36,767 nt of DNA from Caldilineales bacterium (GCA_025055015.1 JANWYQ010000124.1:1-36767), one strand, 5' to 3'; numbered from the stretch's first letter, positions 22,812-31,877 are shown. Made by a program: numbers and translations. Notes: generated from the sequence alone by a model not told the origin.

Positions 22812-22848
22812 AACTGGCCCAGCCTCCCTAGCTGGGCCAGTTTCTTTT
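22812..22848 (+). terminator. Rho-independent terminator
   Basis: AACTGGCCCAGC-ctcccta-GCTGGGCCAGTT followed by TCTTTTC. Confidence 0.8.
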
Positions 22849-22873
22849 CGGAGGCGCTGGGGCGCCGGCTTCC

Positions 22874-23671
22874 CTACGCCTCGGCCTCCTCCGCCCACAG
22901 CGCCGCGATCAGCTCCTCCGGCGCTCGGCCGGCCGACCCGCCTCCCGGCCGCAGCAGACAGAGAAACTCCACGTTTCCCTTGGGGCCCGTGATGGGGGAG
23001 CGGATCAACCCTTCCACCGCCCAGCCCTGCTCCACCGCCCAGCCCAACACATCCCGCAACACCTGGCGGTGCACCTCGGGGTCCCGCACCACGCCCCCCT
23101 TGCCCACCCGGCCGCGGCCGGCCTCGAACTGCGGCTTGATGAGGGCGACGATGCGACCGCCAGGGGCCAGAAGCCGGGCCACGGCCGGCAACACCAGCCG
23201 AAGGCCGATGAAGGACACGTCCACCACCGCCAGATCGGCCAGGCGCCCGTCGGGCAAGGCCTCCAGATGGCGGACGTTGGTGCGCTCCAACACCGTGACC
23301 CGCGGGTCGGCGCGCAGCTTCCAGGCCAGCTGCCCATAGCCCACGTCCACCGCCACGACGTGGGCCGCCCCCCGCTGCAGCAGGCAGTCGGTGAAGCCGC
23401 CGGTGGAAGCGCCTACGTCCACGGCAACCATGCCCGTGGGGTCCAGGCCGAAGGCATCTAGCGCCGCCTCCAGCTTCAGCCCGCCACGGCTGACGTAGGG
23501 CAGCCCCTCCCGCACGCGCACGTCGGCGTCCGCTGCGACCAACATGCCCGGCTTGGTGGCCGGCGCGTCGTTCACCAGCACCTCGCCGGCCATGATCAGG
23601 CTCCGCGCCCGCTCGCGGCTCTCGGCCAGGCCGCGCGCGACCAACAGGGTGTCCAGGCGTTGTTTTTGCAT
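22874..23671 (-). CDS. tlyA: TlyA family rRNA (cytidine-2'-O)-methyltransferase
   Basis: [42 protein letters not shown] (S4) plus [39 protein letters not shown]. Confidence 0.95.
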   Translation of the reverse strand: MQKQRLDTLLVARGLAESRERARSLIMAGEVLVNDAPATKPGMLVAADADVRVREGLPYVSRGGLKLEAALDAFGLDPTGMVAVDVGASTGGFTDCLLQRGAAHVVAVDVGYGQLAWKLRADPRVTVLERTNVRHLEALPDGRLADLAVVDVSFIGLRLVLPAVARLLAPGGRIVALIKPQFEAGRGRVGKGGVVRDPEVHRQVLRDVLGWAVEQGWAVEGLIRSPITGPKGNVEFLCLLRPGGGSAGRAPEELIAALWAEEAEA

Positions 23672-23710
23672 TGGGACCAACAGGGCGACGCTAACCGCAG
23701 GGGCGGCGAG

Positions 23711-23739
23711 TTGACGACGGCCAGAGGTTACGGTATCAT
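23711..23739 (+). promoter_or_regulatory. Putative promoter for UbiA-family gene (TTGACG - 17 bp - TATCAT)
   Basis: Hexamers upstream of the prenyltransferase. Confidence 0.5.
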
Positions 23740-23815
23740 GCCCACGGCCCGGCGCCCCATGGGCATCGGTCGAGCCAAACCAGGGCTACGATCTGCGGAG
23801 ACGGTTGAGACGAGA

Positions 23816-24745
23816 ATGAACCACGACACGAGCATAACGAGGGTCTCGGCGCAGCGGGGGTCCGCTGCCCGCACCCTGGCTGCGCTGTTCAAGGCCATGC
23901 GGCCTAAGCAGTGGACCAAGAACGTGGTGGTGTTTGCGCCGCTGGTGTTCGACGAGAAGCTGTTTGTGCTGCCGCTGCTGCTGCGCACGAGCCTGGCCTT
24001 TGTGCTCTTCTGCCTGGTGTCCAGCGCGGTCTACCTGATCAACGACCTGGCCGACATCGAGAAAGATCGTCAGCATCCCGTGAAACGCCATCGGCCGTTG
24101 GCCTCGGGCGCGCTGGCGCCCTCCGTGGCCACAGCCGCGGCCATCGGCATCATCGCCCTCAGCCTGCCCGCTGCGTTCTGGCTGAGCCGGAGCTTCGGCC
24201 TGATCCTGCTGGGCTACCTGCTGCTGAACATCGCCTACTCGTTCTACCTGAAGCACGTGGTGATCGTGGACGTGCTGGTGATCGCGGCGGGGTTCGTGTT
24301 GCGGGTGGCCGGCGGGGTGGCCGTGGTGCAGGTGGAGCGCTTCTCGCCGTGGCTGTACCTGTGCATCACCCTGGGCGCGCTGTTCATCGGGTTTGGCAAG
24401 CGCCGTCACGAGCTGATCACCCTGCAGGAGGAGGCCAGCAACCACCGCGCCATCCTGGCCCAGTACACCGTGCCCTTCCTGGACCAGCTGATCGCTCTGG
24501 TCACCTCCACCCTGGTGATCGCCTATTCCCTCTACACCTTCTCGGCGCCCAACCTGCCCGAGAACTACTCCATGATGCTCACCATCCCGCTGGTGCTGTA
24601 CGGGCTCTTCCGCTATCTCTACCTCATCCACGTCAAGGGAGAGGGGGGCGCGCCCGATGAGCTGGTGTTCCAGGATCGGCCCCTGCTCCTCACGGGAGTG
24701 TTGTGGGTGGCGGCCGTGATCCTGGTGCTGTATACCGGCAGCTAG
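23816..24745 (+). CDS. UbiA prenyltransferase, decaprenyl-phosphate phosphoribosyltransferase-like
   Basis: FKAMRPKQWTKNVVVFAPLVFDEKLF..LINDLADIEKDRQHPVKRHRPLASGAL..SFYLKHVVIVDVLVIAAGFVLRVAGG..GFGKRRHEL. Start chosen at MNHDTS. Confidence 0.88.
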   Translation: MNHDTSITRVSAQRGSAARTLAALFKAMRPKQWTKNVVVFAPLVFDEKLFVLPLLLRTSLAFVLFCLVSSAVYLINDLADIEKDRQHPVKRHRPLASGALAPSVATAAAIGIIALSLPAAFWLSRSFGLILLGYLLLNIAYSFYLKHVVIVDVLVIAAGFVLRVAGGVAVVQVERFSPWLYLCITLGALFIGFGKRRHELITLQEEASNHRAILAQYTVPFLDQLIALVTSTLVIAYSLYTFSAPNLPENYSMMLTIPLVLYGLFRYLYLIHVKGEGGAPDELVFQDRPLLLTGVLWVAAVILVLYTGS

Positions 24746-24756
24746 CGCAGGAAGGA

Positions 24757-24798
24757 GCGCAGTTCCCCGGAAGCGCTGAGGTATCCGGGGAACTGCGC
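24757..24798. terminator. Hairpin between convergent genes, without clear T-tract
   Basis: GCGCAGTTCCCCGG-14 nt-CCGGGGAACTGCGC, a perfect 14-bp stem. Confidence 0.5.
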
Positions 24799-24814
24799 CA
24801 GGCGCGCGGCCGCG

Positions 24815-26761
24815 CTATTCGCCGTTCTCCCCGCCCGTATCGGCGTCCTCGCCCACCAGGAACTGGCGCCAGGGGCCCTCGCAGCCTTCCTCGGTGACCC
24901 CGTAGTAGACCACCACCGTGCCGTCAGGGAGGCGCTGAACGAAGTCGTACCGCTGCTTGCCCGCCCGCTTCTCCACGCGGAACAGCCCGATGTCGCCGCT
25001 CCAGGTGATCTTGCCGGAGGTCGGCGAGAAGGACTCGTGCTGGGCGATGGCGTAGCGCCACAGCCGCCGGGCCGACTTGCGCGTCACGTTTTGGACGATG
25101 TTGCCGTTGCGCAGGTCGCGGATCGCGTAGTAGCGCGTTCCCCCGCGATCGGCAACGCCGACGATCTGCACCCCGACCTTGGGCGGAGGCACGGTTGGGG
25201 CCGCCTCGGCGACAGGGGCTTCGCCGGGCTCGGCGGGTTGACCATCGGAGGAGGGGGCCACGGGCTCTGCCTCAGGCGCAGCGATGGCCTCGGCGACCAG
25301 CGGCGGCAGCTGAGGTTGAGTTGCCAGCGCTGGGGCGGGCTGTGCCTTTTCGATGCCGCGCTTTTCCCCGCGCCCCTTGCGACCGCCGTTTCTCGCCGTC
25401 GTCTCCAACGCGCCCTCGGCCGGCGCTGCAGGCACCAGCTCCCCGCGCTGGATCAACGCTCGTCGCACCACCTGCACGATCTCGTCCCGCACGGCCAGCT
25501 CGCTCTCGGCCTCGTGGCGGACGTAGATACGGCTGTTGTCCAGGCAGTAGGGCTTGTCGGCACCCTCGGGCACCCGGATGCGCACCACCTGGCGGCCCTG
25601 GCTCTCCAACGCATCAATCTCCACGTCCAGCTGCGGCGTGATCTTTCGTTCGATCAGATCGCGCAGCTCGGCGATGGTCTCGTTGACGTTCTCCACGCCG
25701 ACCGGCGGGCCGGGCTTGGCGCTCGCGCCCACGTAGACCGTGCCCCCCAGGGTGTTGGCGAAGGCCACCACGTCGGTCAGGATAGCAGTCTGCCGCCCAC
25801 CCGGACGGCCCAGGCGCTCGTGGAAGGACTGGACGATGCTGGGGCCCTGCTCGCGCGCGGCGGCCACGAAGTCGAAGGGCTCGTCCTTGCGCCGATAGGG
25901 CCGCACCAAGGCCACGTCGCCCGACTCCAGGACCTCCTTGATCTCCTCGAAGCTGGGCTCGCTCAGCCTGATCTCGGTCACCCGGTCGCCGATCCCCAGG
26001 CGATTGGCGTCCTTGGGATCGCGGGTCAGACGGTGGGCGTCCGAGCCCTGGATGCACATCATGCGCCGGGGGTACTCCGGCTTGGAGCCGTTGAAGAAGC
26101 GAGCCGTGGCCCGCGGGCTGCGGCTCTCCAAGTCGGTCACCTCCAGGGCGTGTAGGTTCAGGTCCTGGGTATAGGCGATTTTGGTCTGCCCGCCGAAGGG
26201 GAAGTCGCGCATGGCCACGCCGTGGGTGGAGTTGGCGTGAGCCGCAATCACCAGCCCGCCCGCCTGCCGAATGATCCGGTAGGCCGTCAGCACGTCGGTG
26301 GTGGGTCCCACCTCGGTGGAGCCCAAGTCCAGCTTGTCCGGCGGCACGTTCAGCTGGAGCAGGATGAACTCCAGCTGCCGCACGGTGGTCTCGGGGGGAA
26401 AGATGGCGAGGATGTGGAACCCAAAGGTGGCCGTGAACTCGAAGCCGGGCAGCACCAACAGCTCGTTGCCCAGTCTGCGGTACTCGTCGAGGTCCCGCCG
26501 TTCCTGCGGTCGCAGCCGCCCCTCCCGCTCCAGCCACTGCAGGCGCTCGATCTCCTGGCGCAGCCGCGCAATGCCTGCCACGGTGTTGTGGTCGGTGATA
26601 GCTACAATGTCCAGGCCGCGCTGCTCCGCCTTGTGCAACCAGTCGAGCCAGGTGACACCCGGCTCCAGCCAATCCGACGACGCCGGGGTGTGAAGATGGA
26701 GGTCCATCTTCCACCACTGGCGCTTACCCCGGTTCTTCTTTTTCTTGTTCGAGTTGGACAC
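24815..26761 (-). CDS. PHP-domain phosphoesterase fused to AlbA_2/Schlafen-like domain and an uncharacterised C-terminal domain
   Basis: MDLHLHTPASSDW..ITDHNTV..ANSTHG..GSDAH (PHP metal motifs); ESGDVALVRPYR..AILTDVVAFANTLGGTVYVGA..VVRIRVPEGADKPYCLDNSRIYVRHEAESELA (AlbA_2-like). GTG start inferred; ORF open to 26887. Confidence 0.85.
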   Translation of the reverse strand: MSNSNKKKKNRGKRQWWKMDLHLHTPASSDWLEPGVTWLDWLHKAEQRGLDIVAITDHNTVAGIARLRQEIERLQWLEREGRLRPQERRDLDEYRRLGNELLVLPGFEFTATFGFHILAIFPPETTVRQLEFILLQLNVPPDKLDLGSTEVGPTTDVLTAYRIIRQAGGLVIAAHANSTHGVAMRDFPFGGQTKIAYTQDLNLHALEVTDLESRSPRATARFFNGSKPEYPRRMMCIQGSDAHRLTRDPKDANRLGIGDRVTEIRLSEPSFEEIKEVLESGDVALVRPYRRKDEPFDFVAAAREQGPSIVQSFHERLGRPGGRQTAILTDVVAFANTLGGTVYVGASAKPGPPVGVENVNETIAELRDLIERKITPQLDVEIDALESQGRQVVRIRVPEGADKPYCLDNSRIYVRHEAESELAVRDEIVQVVRRALIQRGELVPAAPAEGALETTARNGGRKGRGEKRGIEKAQPAPALATQPQLPPLVAEAIAAPEAEPVAPSSDGQPAEPGEAPVAEAAPTVPPPKVGVQIVGVADRGGTRYYAIRDLRNGNIVQNVTRKSARRLWRYAIAQHESFSPTSGKITWSGDIGLFRVEKRAGKQRYDFVQRLPDGTVVVYYGVTEEGCEGPWRQFLVGEDADTGGENGE

Positions 26762-27103
26762 GCGTGAATTGCTACTCCTTGTCCTGAGGAGCAACGTCGG
26801 CAATGACTGAACCCGAAGGGGTGGAAAAACAACGAAACCGCGCGGGAACTTAAGACAAGGCCCCGGAGTGAACAACCTAGTGGTCAAACCGCAGCCAGAC
26901 GACGCTGACCGCCAATCCGACGCTGGTCCGTGCGACGACCCCTCGTCCGCGGCGTTCCAGCCACTGCTCCTTCTGTTCGTTCAACCTGCCAGGGGGCCGG
27001 CCGTGACCCGGCCCGATGGCCAATACGCCTCGGTTGCTCCGTTCAAAATCTGGTCCCACCATGTGGGACTTTGTGCACAAGCGAAATACGTGCGCACACC
27101 GCT

Positions 27104-27133
27104 ATTCTAGCACGGCTGTCATTTTATGTCCAA
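27104..27133 (-). promoter_or_regulatory. Putative promoter for PHP gene (minus strand TTGGAC - 18 bp - TAGAAT)
   Basis: Reverse complement TTGGACATAAAATGACAGCCGTGCTAGAAT, implying a leader of about 340 nt. Confidence 0.45.
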
Positions 27134-27742
27134 TTATTCCCCTGGTTCGTGCGGCGCCAGAAGTCGCATCCCTTGCAGGGCCAGCAACACCTGATAGAGC
27201 CGCGCCAGGAGGACCAGTTTGCCAGCCGGGGACAGGCTGCCGTCGAGAAGCGGACCCGTCAGCCGCTGGACCAAGGCCAGCCTCGCCTCGGGGTCCATGT
27301 TCGGCTGCCAAGCCAGCGAGACACGCCAGAGGGTGTCGCGCAGGGACCAGGCCGCGCGCAGGTCAACGCCCTGTAGCTCTGCGCTCCAGGCCTTCACGTA
27401 CTGTCGGCTTCCCACCGCCATCAGGGCCTCCGACAGGGCAGCGGTGGCGAGCTCGCTCCAGGCGCGGCTGCCCGCGGTGACGTGCTCCAGCGCCACCGCG
27501 CCCACTGCCGCCATGTCCAGCCACGAGGCCAGCTCGCTGAACTGCCGCGCCGAGAGCCGCGCCTGGAGATCCACCAGATAGCGGTAGAAGTCACCTGCGA
27601 CGGCCAACGCCTCGTCCACTCGCGATCGCTCCTCCGGCGGCAGCGCGGCCCTGTGCAGCCACAGGGCCTCCTGCAAGCTGACCAGATGTTGCGGCTCAGG
27701 GCTGCGCAACACCGCCTCCAAGGCAGTTTGCAGGGCGGTCAT
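27134..27742 (-). CDS. Hypothetical protein translationally coupled to hydrogenase maturation protease
   Basis: MTALQTALEAVLRSPEPQHLVSLQEALWLHR..; ATGA overlap with the upstream gene. Confidence 0.7.
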   Translation of the reverse strand: MTALQTALEAVLRSPEPQHLVSLQEALWLHRAALPPEERSRVDEALAVAGDFYRYLVDLQARLSARQFSELASWLDMAAVGAVALEHVTAGSRAWSELATAALSEALMAVGSRQYVKAWSAELQGVDLRAAWSLRDTLWRVSLAWQPNMDPEARLALVQRLTGPLLDGSLSPAGKLVLLARLYQVLLALQGMRLLAPHEPGE

Positions 27743-28275
27743 GGGACGTCTTCTCCAGGGGATCGCTCCAAGCCGTCCCCTTCGGACGGCGGCAACACAC
27801 CCCAACGCTGCAACACAGCTATCGCCCGCTGAACCACCGCCGGCAGCACCGCGGCGACCGTGGGGCTCAAGTCCACCCCTAGGCTTAGGTCGGCCGGCTG
27901 GACGCCGATCAGGTGCAGGCGAGCCGGCAGGCGTCCCCGTAGCCCGGCCAGGGCCAAGACCTCCTGAAAGGTCACCTGGTGCTGCGAGAGCTTGACGCCG
28001 CTGTACAGGGGGATCTCGTCGTCGGCCAGCTCCACCACTGCGCCGGGAGGCAGGTGAGCGTCCACTGCGTCCAGGATCAGCAGGTGGGTGGCGTCCTCTA
28101 CGACGGGCAACAGCGCGAGGCCCAGAGTGCCCCCATCCAGGAAGGTGACGGCGCCTGCGGCCTCGGCTGGCGAGAGAGCCGCCTGAAGCGCGGCCAGCGC
28201 GTGCACGCCCACTCCCTCGTCGCGCTGGAGGGTGTTGCCGATGCCAAGCACTAGCACATTCGCTGCCGGAGCCAT
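27739..28275 (-). CDS. HyaD/HybD-family hydrogenase maturation protease
   Basis: NVLVLGIGNTLQRDEGVGVHALAAL..FLDGGTLGLALLPVVEDATHLLILDAVDAHLPPGAVVEL..LSQHQVTFQEVLALA. Confidence 0.92.
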   Translation of the reverse strand: MAPAANVLVLGIGNTLQRDEGVGVHALAALQAALSPAEAAGAVTFLDGGTLGLALLPVVEDATHLLILDAVDAHLPPGAVVELADDEIPLYSGVKLSQHQVTFQEVLALAGLRGRLPARLHLIGVQPADLSLGVDLSPTVAAVLPAVVQRAIAVLQRWGVLPPSEGDGLERSPGEDVP

Positions 28276-28306
28276 GAGCGTGACGCAGATCGAGGCGAGG
28301 GTGGCA

Positions 28307-28336
28307 TTGCACGTTGGCCGACGGTCCGAGTATAAT
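28307..28336 (+). promoter_or_regulatory. Putative promoter for DUF3054 gene (TTGCAC - 18 bp - TATAAT)
   Basis: Hexamers about 90-120 bp upstream of the ORF. Confidence 0.5.
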
Positions 28337-28427
28337 GCCGGTCGGCCAGACCTCCAAACTACGTTTCGCGCCGGCTGCGACGGAGGGTGACTTAGGCCGC
28401 GGCCGGTGTCACGAGGATCGTGCTACC

Positions 28428-28823
28428 ATGAAGCGTTCGTTCTTGCCTCTCTTGTTGGTCGGCGACCTGCTGGCGCTGCTGGCCTTCGTGTTGGTGGGCC
28501 AGGCCGACCATCGAACCCTCAACGCCGCCAACCCGGTGTTGGGCGCGCTGCCCAACACGCTCTCCCTGGCTGGGCCGTGGCTGGTGCTGGCCTGGCTGCT
28601 GCGAGCCTATCCCAGGGTCGGGCGGCAGCCCACGGCGCCCGCCTTCTTGGGCCGGTCGGCGCTGGCATGGCTGGTGGCGGCGCCCCTGGGCCTAGCGATC
28701 CGCGCGCTGTGGCTGGGCCGCGGAGGCATTCCGGTGCCCTTCTTGCTGGTGACCCTGGGGGCCGGCGGCCTCTTCCTCCTCGGCTGGCGGCTGGTCTTCT
28801 GGGCGCTGGCTCTGCGCCGCTGA
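28428..28823 (+). CDS. DUF3054 family membrane protein
   Basis: MKRSFLPLLLVGDLLALLAFVLVGQADHRTLN..PWLVLAWLLRAYPRVGRQ..AWLVAAPLGLAIRALWLGRGGIPVPFLLVTLGAGGLFLLGWR. Confidence 0.85.
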   Translation: MKRSFLPLLLVGDLLALLAFVLVGQADHRTLNAANPVLGALPNTLSLAGPWLVLAWLLRAYPRVGRQPTAPAFLGRSALAWLVAAPLGLAIRALWLGRGGIPVPFLLVTLGAGGLFLLGWRLVFWALALRR

Positions 28824-28897
28824 ACAGGCAGCGGCTGTGGGCGGCTCGAGGCTGCTCGCAGCCGCTGCCGGTTGCTTGATAACCCCGGCCCGCCGGA

Positions 28898-30514
28898 TCA
28901 CGGCTGGGGCGGCAGGCCAGCGTCGGGGGGAATGGGCGGGCCGTCGGGCACGGCGCGCAAGTCGTCGCAGGCTAGGAAGTGCACATCGTTCCACCGGAAG
29001 CCCTGGGCCTCGAAGGTGGGGATGTCGCGGATCCACCGCTTCTGACCATCCTCCAGGGCGTAGATGTGGGGGCTGCCGTAGCACATGAGCAAAATCGGCT
29101 CGGGGAGCTCGTACACCAGGCGACGAACCGACACCGGCAGGGTGGCCGGCACCGCCGTCGGGCTGCCTCGGAACACCCAAGGCAGCCCTACTAGGGTTAA
29201 GGCGGCCCAGGCCACGTAGAGCGCCGTCGCCAGGGCGAAGGCCTTGTGCACAGCCTGGAGCCATCGGCTGCCCGCCCGCCGTTGGTAGAGCAACAACGCA
29301 GCCAGAGCGGCGATGTTGACCACGCTCCAACCGATGAACGCCAGCCGATTGACGGTGAGCCGGCCGACAGCCGTGCGGTAGACGATGGCCGCCAACGCAT
29401 ACACGCCGACCACTAAGGCCAGGGCGGCCAGGGCTATCACACCGGCGCGCAGCCAACGCCGTCCCCGCTCGCTCAACCCGCCATCGGCTACGGGAACTAC
29501 GCCCACCAACAGCGCCAGCACAGCGAAGAGCATGGCGTTGGCGGCAGCCAGTGCGTCGCGGCTCCGGAAGGGCTCCTGCCAGTAGAAGGGCACGAACGCC
29601 AGGTAGACCACCAACACCCCGATGGACAGAGGCAACAGCAGCCGCATCAGCGTGGCCACCAGCCGACTAACCCCGTCGTCGAAGGGCTGCTCCGTGGGCG
29701 ACCGCCGGGGATCATAGGCCAAAGCCACGGCCACCACCGCCAGCGCGCCGCCACCGCCGGCGACGAAGAGCCGCTGGACCCAGCCAGGCGGATCAATGCC
29801 CAACACCGAGAATAGCCCAAAGGTCACCGCCGTAAACAGGCCGAGGGCAATCCCTAACAAGCCCGCCACCACCGCCACCTCCAGGGACTTGGCCAGAAAG
29901 GCAAAGCGCGCGCTGGGATCGCTGCGCCGACCCAGCACGACATAGCCCACGGCCGCCAACGCCAGCACGCCGCCGGACAGGGTCATCAGGTTCAGGTACT
30001 GCGTCTGGAACAGCACCGGCACCATCATCCGGTAGGCCACCAAGGGGTAGACAACGGCGGCCGCCAAGCCGGCGGTTGCCATCAACACCCGCTGCCAGCG
30101 ACCGCCGCCGGCTCCGCGCAGGAAAAGGGCGATGCACAGAGCCGTGACAGGGGCAGCCAGCAAGGCGATCAACGGCACCCAGCCGCCGAAGCTGGGGTCT
30201 AGGGGATGGATCGGCTTCACCTGGAAGCGCTGATCGTCGGAGAAGAACCACAGCAAGAGCCCGTTGAGCAGGCCTGCAGCCACCACCCACAGCCAAGGGA
30301 TGCTACGCTGGATGGCAGGCTGCGCAGACTCGGCCAGGCGGTAGTGCCATGCGGCGTAGAGCAAGTTGTCAGGCTCCGCCGCGTAGGCTGCCTCCATGGC
30401 TGCGGCGAAAGCCACCTGGTCGCCCGATCGGATCGCCTGGCGGTAGACCTGCTCCAGGCTGCCCGGATCGGTCCCCAGCTCGCGCACTAGCGTCTCAAAA
30501 GACACGCTCGACAT
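28898..30514 (-). CDS. Hypothetical polytopic membrane protein with soluble helical N-terminal domain
   Basis: MSSVSFETLVRELGTDPGSLEQVYRQAIRSGDQVAFAAAMEAAYAAEPDNLLYAAWHYRLAE followed by many TM segments. Confidence 0.75.
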   Translation of the reverse strand: MSSVSFETLVRELGTDPGSLEQVYRQAIRSGDQVAFAAAMEAAYAAEPDNLLYAAWHYRLAESAQPAIQRSIPWLWVVAAGLLNGLLLWFFSDDQRFQVKPIHPLDPSFGGWVPLIALLAAPVTALCIALFLRGAGGGRWQRVLMATAGLAAAVVYPLVAYRMMVPVLFQTQYLNLMTLSGGVLALAAVGYVVLGRRSDPSARFAFLAKSLEVAVVAGLLGIALGLFTAVTFGLFSVLGIDPPGWVQRLFVAGGGGALAVVAVALAYDPRRSPTEQPFDDGVSRLVATLMRLLLPLSIGVLVVYLAFVPFYWQEPFRSRDALAAANAMLFAVLALLVGVVPVADGGLSERGRRWLRAGVIALAALALVVGVYALAAIVYRTAVGRLTVNRLAFIGWSVVNIAALAALLLYQRRAGSRWLQAVHKAFALATALYVAWAALTLVGLPWVFRGSPTAVPATLPVSVRRLVYELPEPILLMCYGSPHIYALEDGQKRWIRDIPTFEAQGFRWNDVHFLACDDLRAVPDGPPIPPDAGLPPQP

Positions 30515-30752
30515 CACGGAACTCCTTTCGGCGAAGGTTGCATGGCGCGGCCAGCACCACGGCCAACGAGACCGCGATTTGACCACGTGTCAAGCCGGCA
30601 GGACCCTACCTGCCAGGCTCAAGGGGGCGCCCCGCCCCGCTGCGCCGTCGCATCACGCCAGTTACAGGCGCCTTGCGGGTTCCGGGTTCATCCCGGTCCA
30701 TCCGGCGCGCCATCGCCAGGGCTGGGTTGGCGGGAACGCGCTGGTTGCGTTT

Positions 30753-30781
30753 TTGACATGGGGCGCACCGCTGGATACAAT
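30753..30781 (+). promoter_or_regulatory. Promoter of the marR operon (TTGACA - 17 bp - TACAAT)
   Basis: Consensus -35 and near-consensus -10, about 40 bp upstream of the start codon. Confidence 0.85.
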
Positions 30782-30821
30782 TTATTTCGTACTCCTAAAT
30801 ATCTTGCTCGAGGAAAACCCC

Positions 30822-31499
30822 ATGTCCAGCTTTGACCCGCGTCGCCGCAGCGACACCCCCGCCGCCGCCATCACCCAGGCATTGTACCGCATCAGCCAGG
30901 CCATCGGCCACCTGATGCGGCTGCGCGGGGAGGCGCGACAGCTCTCGCCCGCCCAGATCCAGGCCTTGCTCTTCCTGCGCTTTGCCCGGCCCGGCGCGCG
31001 CACCGTCGGCGGCCTGGCCGAACGGCTGGCCACCACCTACGCCACAGCCAGCGGCGTGGCGGACGCGCTGGAGCGCAAGGCGCTGGTGACGCGCCAGCCG
31101 CTGCCCGAGGACCGCCGCACCGTCGCCCTGGCCCTCACCGAGGCAGGTCAACAGGAGGCGGCGGCAGTGGAAGACGTGCTGGACGAAATCGAGGCCGCCA
31201 TTGCGTCGCTGCCGGACGCGGATCAAGAGGCGTTGCTGCGCGGCACACAGGCAGTGGTGCGCCGCCTGCAGGAGGCAGGCTACGTGCAGGTGTACGAGAT
31301 GTGCTGGGGATGCCACTTCTTCCGCCCCAACGCCCACCCCGCCGACCCGCGCGGCCCACACCACTGCGCCTACGTGGACGCTCCGCTGCCGGAGCCCAAC
31401 ACCTTCCTGGAGTGCCCGGACTTCGTGCCGCGCGGGGCGATCGAGCCGCGCGTCGTTCGTCTAGCCGAAAGCCGCAAGCAACAACGTAGGAGGAGGTGA
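30822..31499 (+). CDS. MarR family transcriptional regulator with C-terminal Cys/His-rich extension
   Basis: wHTH LSPAQIQALLFLRFARPGARTVGGLAERLATTYATASGVADALERKALVTRQPLPEDRRTVALALTEAG; C-term CWGCHFFRPNAHPADPRGPHHCAYVDAPLPEPNTFLECPDF. Confidence 0.9.
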   Translation: MSSFDPRRRSDTPAAAITQALYRISQAIGHLMRLRGEARQLSPAQIQALLFLRFARPGARTVGGLAERLATTYATASGVADALERKALVTRQPLPEDRRTVALALTEAGQQEAAAVEDVLDEIEAAIASLPDADQEALLRGTQAVVRRLQEAGYVQVYEMCWGCHFFRPNAHPADPRGPHHCAYVDAPLPEPNTFLECPDFVPRGAIEPRVVRLAESRKQQRRRR

Positions 31500-31504
31500 C
31501 GCCT

Positions 31505-31768
31505 ATGGCCCTATCCCTCACCCTGTACGGATCCACCGACTGCGACGACACCGAGCGCACCCGTCTCTGGCTGGAGGAACACGGGGTTCACTTCTGCGAG
31601 GTCAACATTGACCACGACGCAGAGGCGGAGCGCTTTGTGATCTTCATCAACCGCGGCTATCGCAGCACGCCCACGCTGGTGTTCGGCGAGGGCAAGCGCC
31701 AGCTGGTCCTCACCGAGCCCACAGACGACGAGCTGGCGGCCGCGCTGGCCGAGTTTGGAGACGGTTGA
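31505..31768 (+). CDS. Glutaredoxin/NrdH-like protein, single active-site Cys (CDDT)
   Basis: LTLYGSTDCDDTERTRLWLEEHGVHFCEVNIDHDAEAERFVIFINRGYRSTPTLVFGEG. Confidence 0.85.
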   Translation: MALSLTLYGSTDCDDTERTRLWLEEHGVHFCEVNIDHDAEAERFVIFINRGYRSTPTLVFGEGKRQLVLTEPTDDELAAALAEFGDG

Positions 31769-31877
31769 AAGGTCGGCAGATCACGGTCACGCCCAGATGG
31801 TTACACCCGCGGCCTGGCTCACCGTTGGCTCGTGCCGGCCACATCTCACTCTATATCGTCCATCAGGAGGTGCTACC

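Noticed and set aside
20769-22898. 709-aa minus-strand ORF antisense to the 20766 and 22374 genes
   Set aside because: High-GC shadow ORF with low-complexity His/Gln/Val composition; the plus strand has promoter, start codons, terminator and protein-like composition.
24815-26155. Plus-strand ORF 25037-26155 antisense to the PHP fusion
   Set aside because: Shadow ORF; the minus frame has clear PHP motifs.
26868-27110. Short plus-strand ORF in the PHP leader
   Set aside because: No ribosome-binding site or protein-like pattern; lies in presumed non-coding leader.
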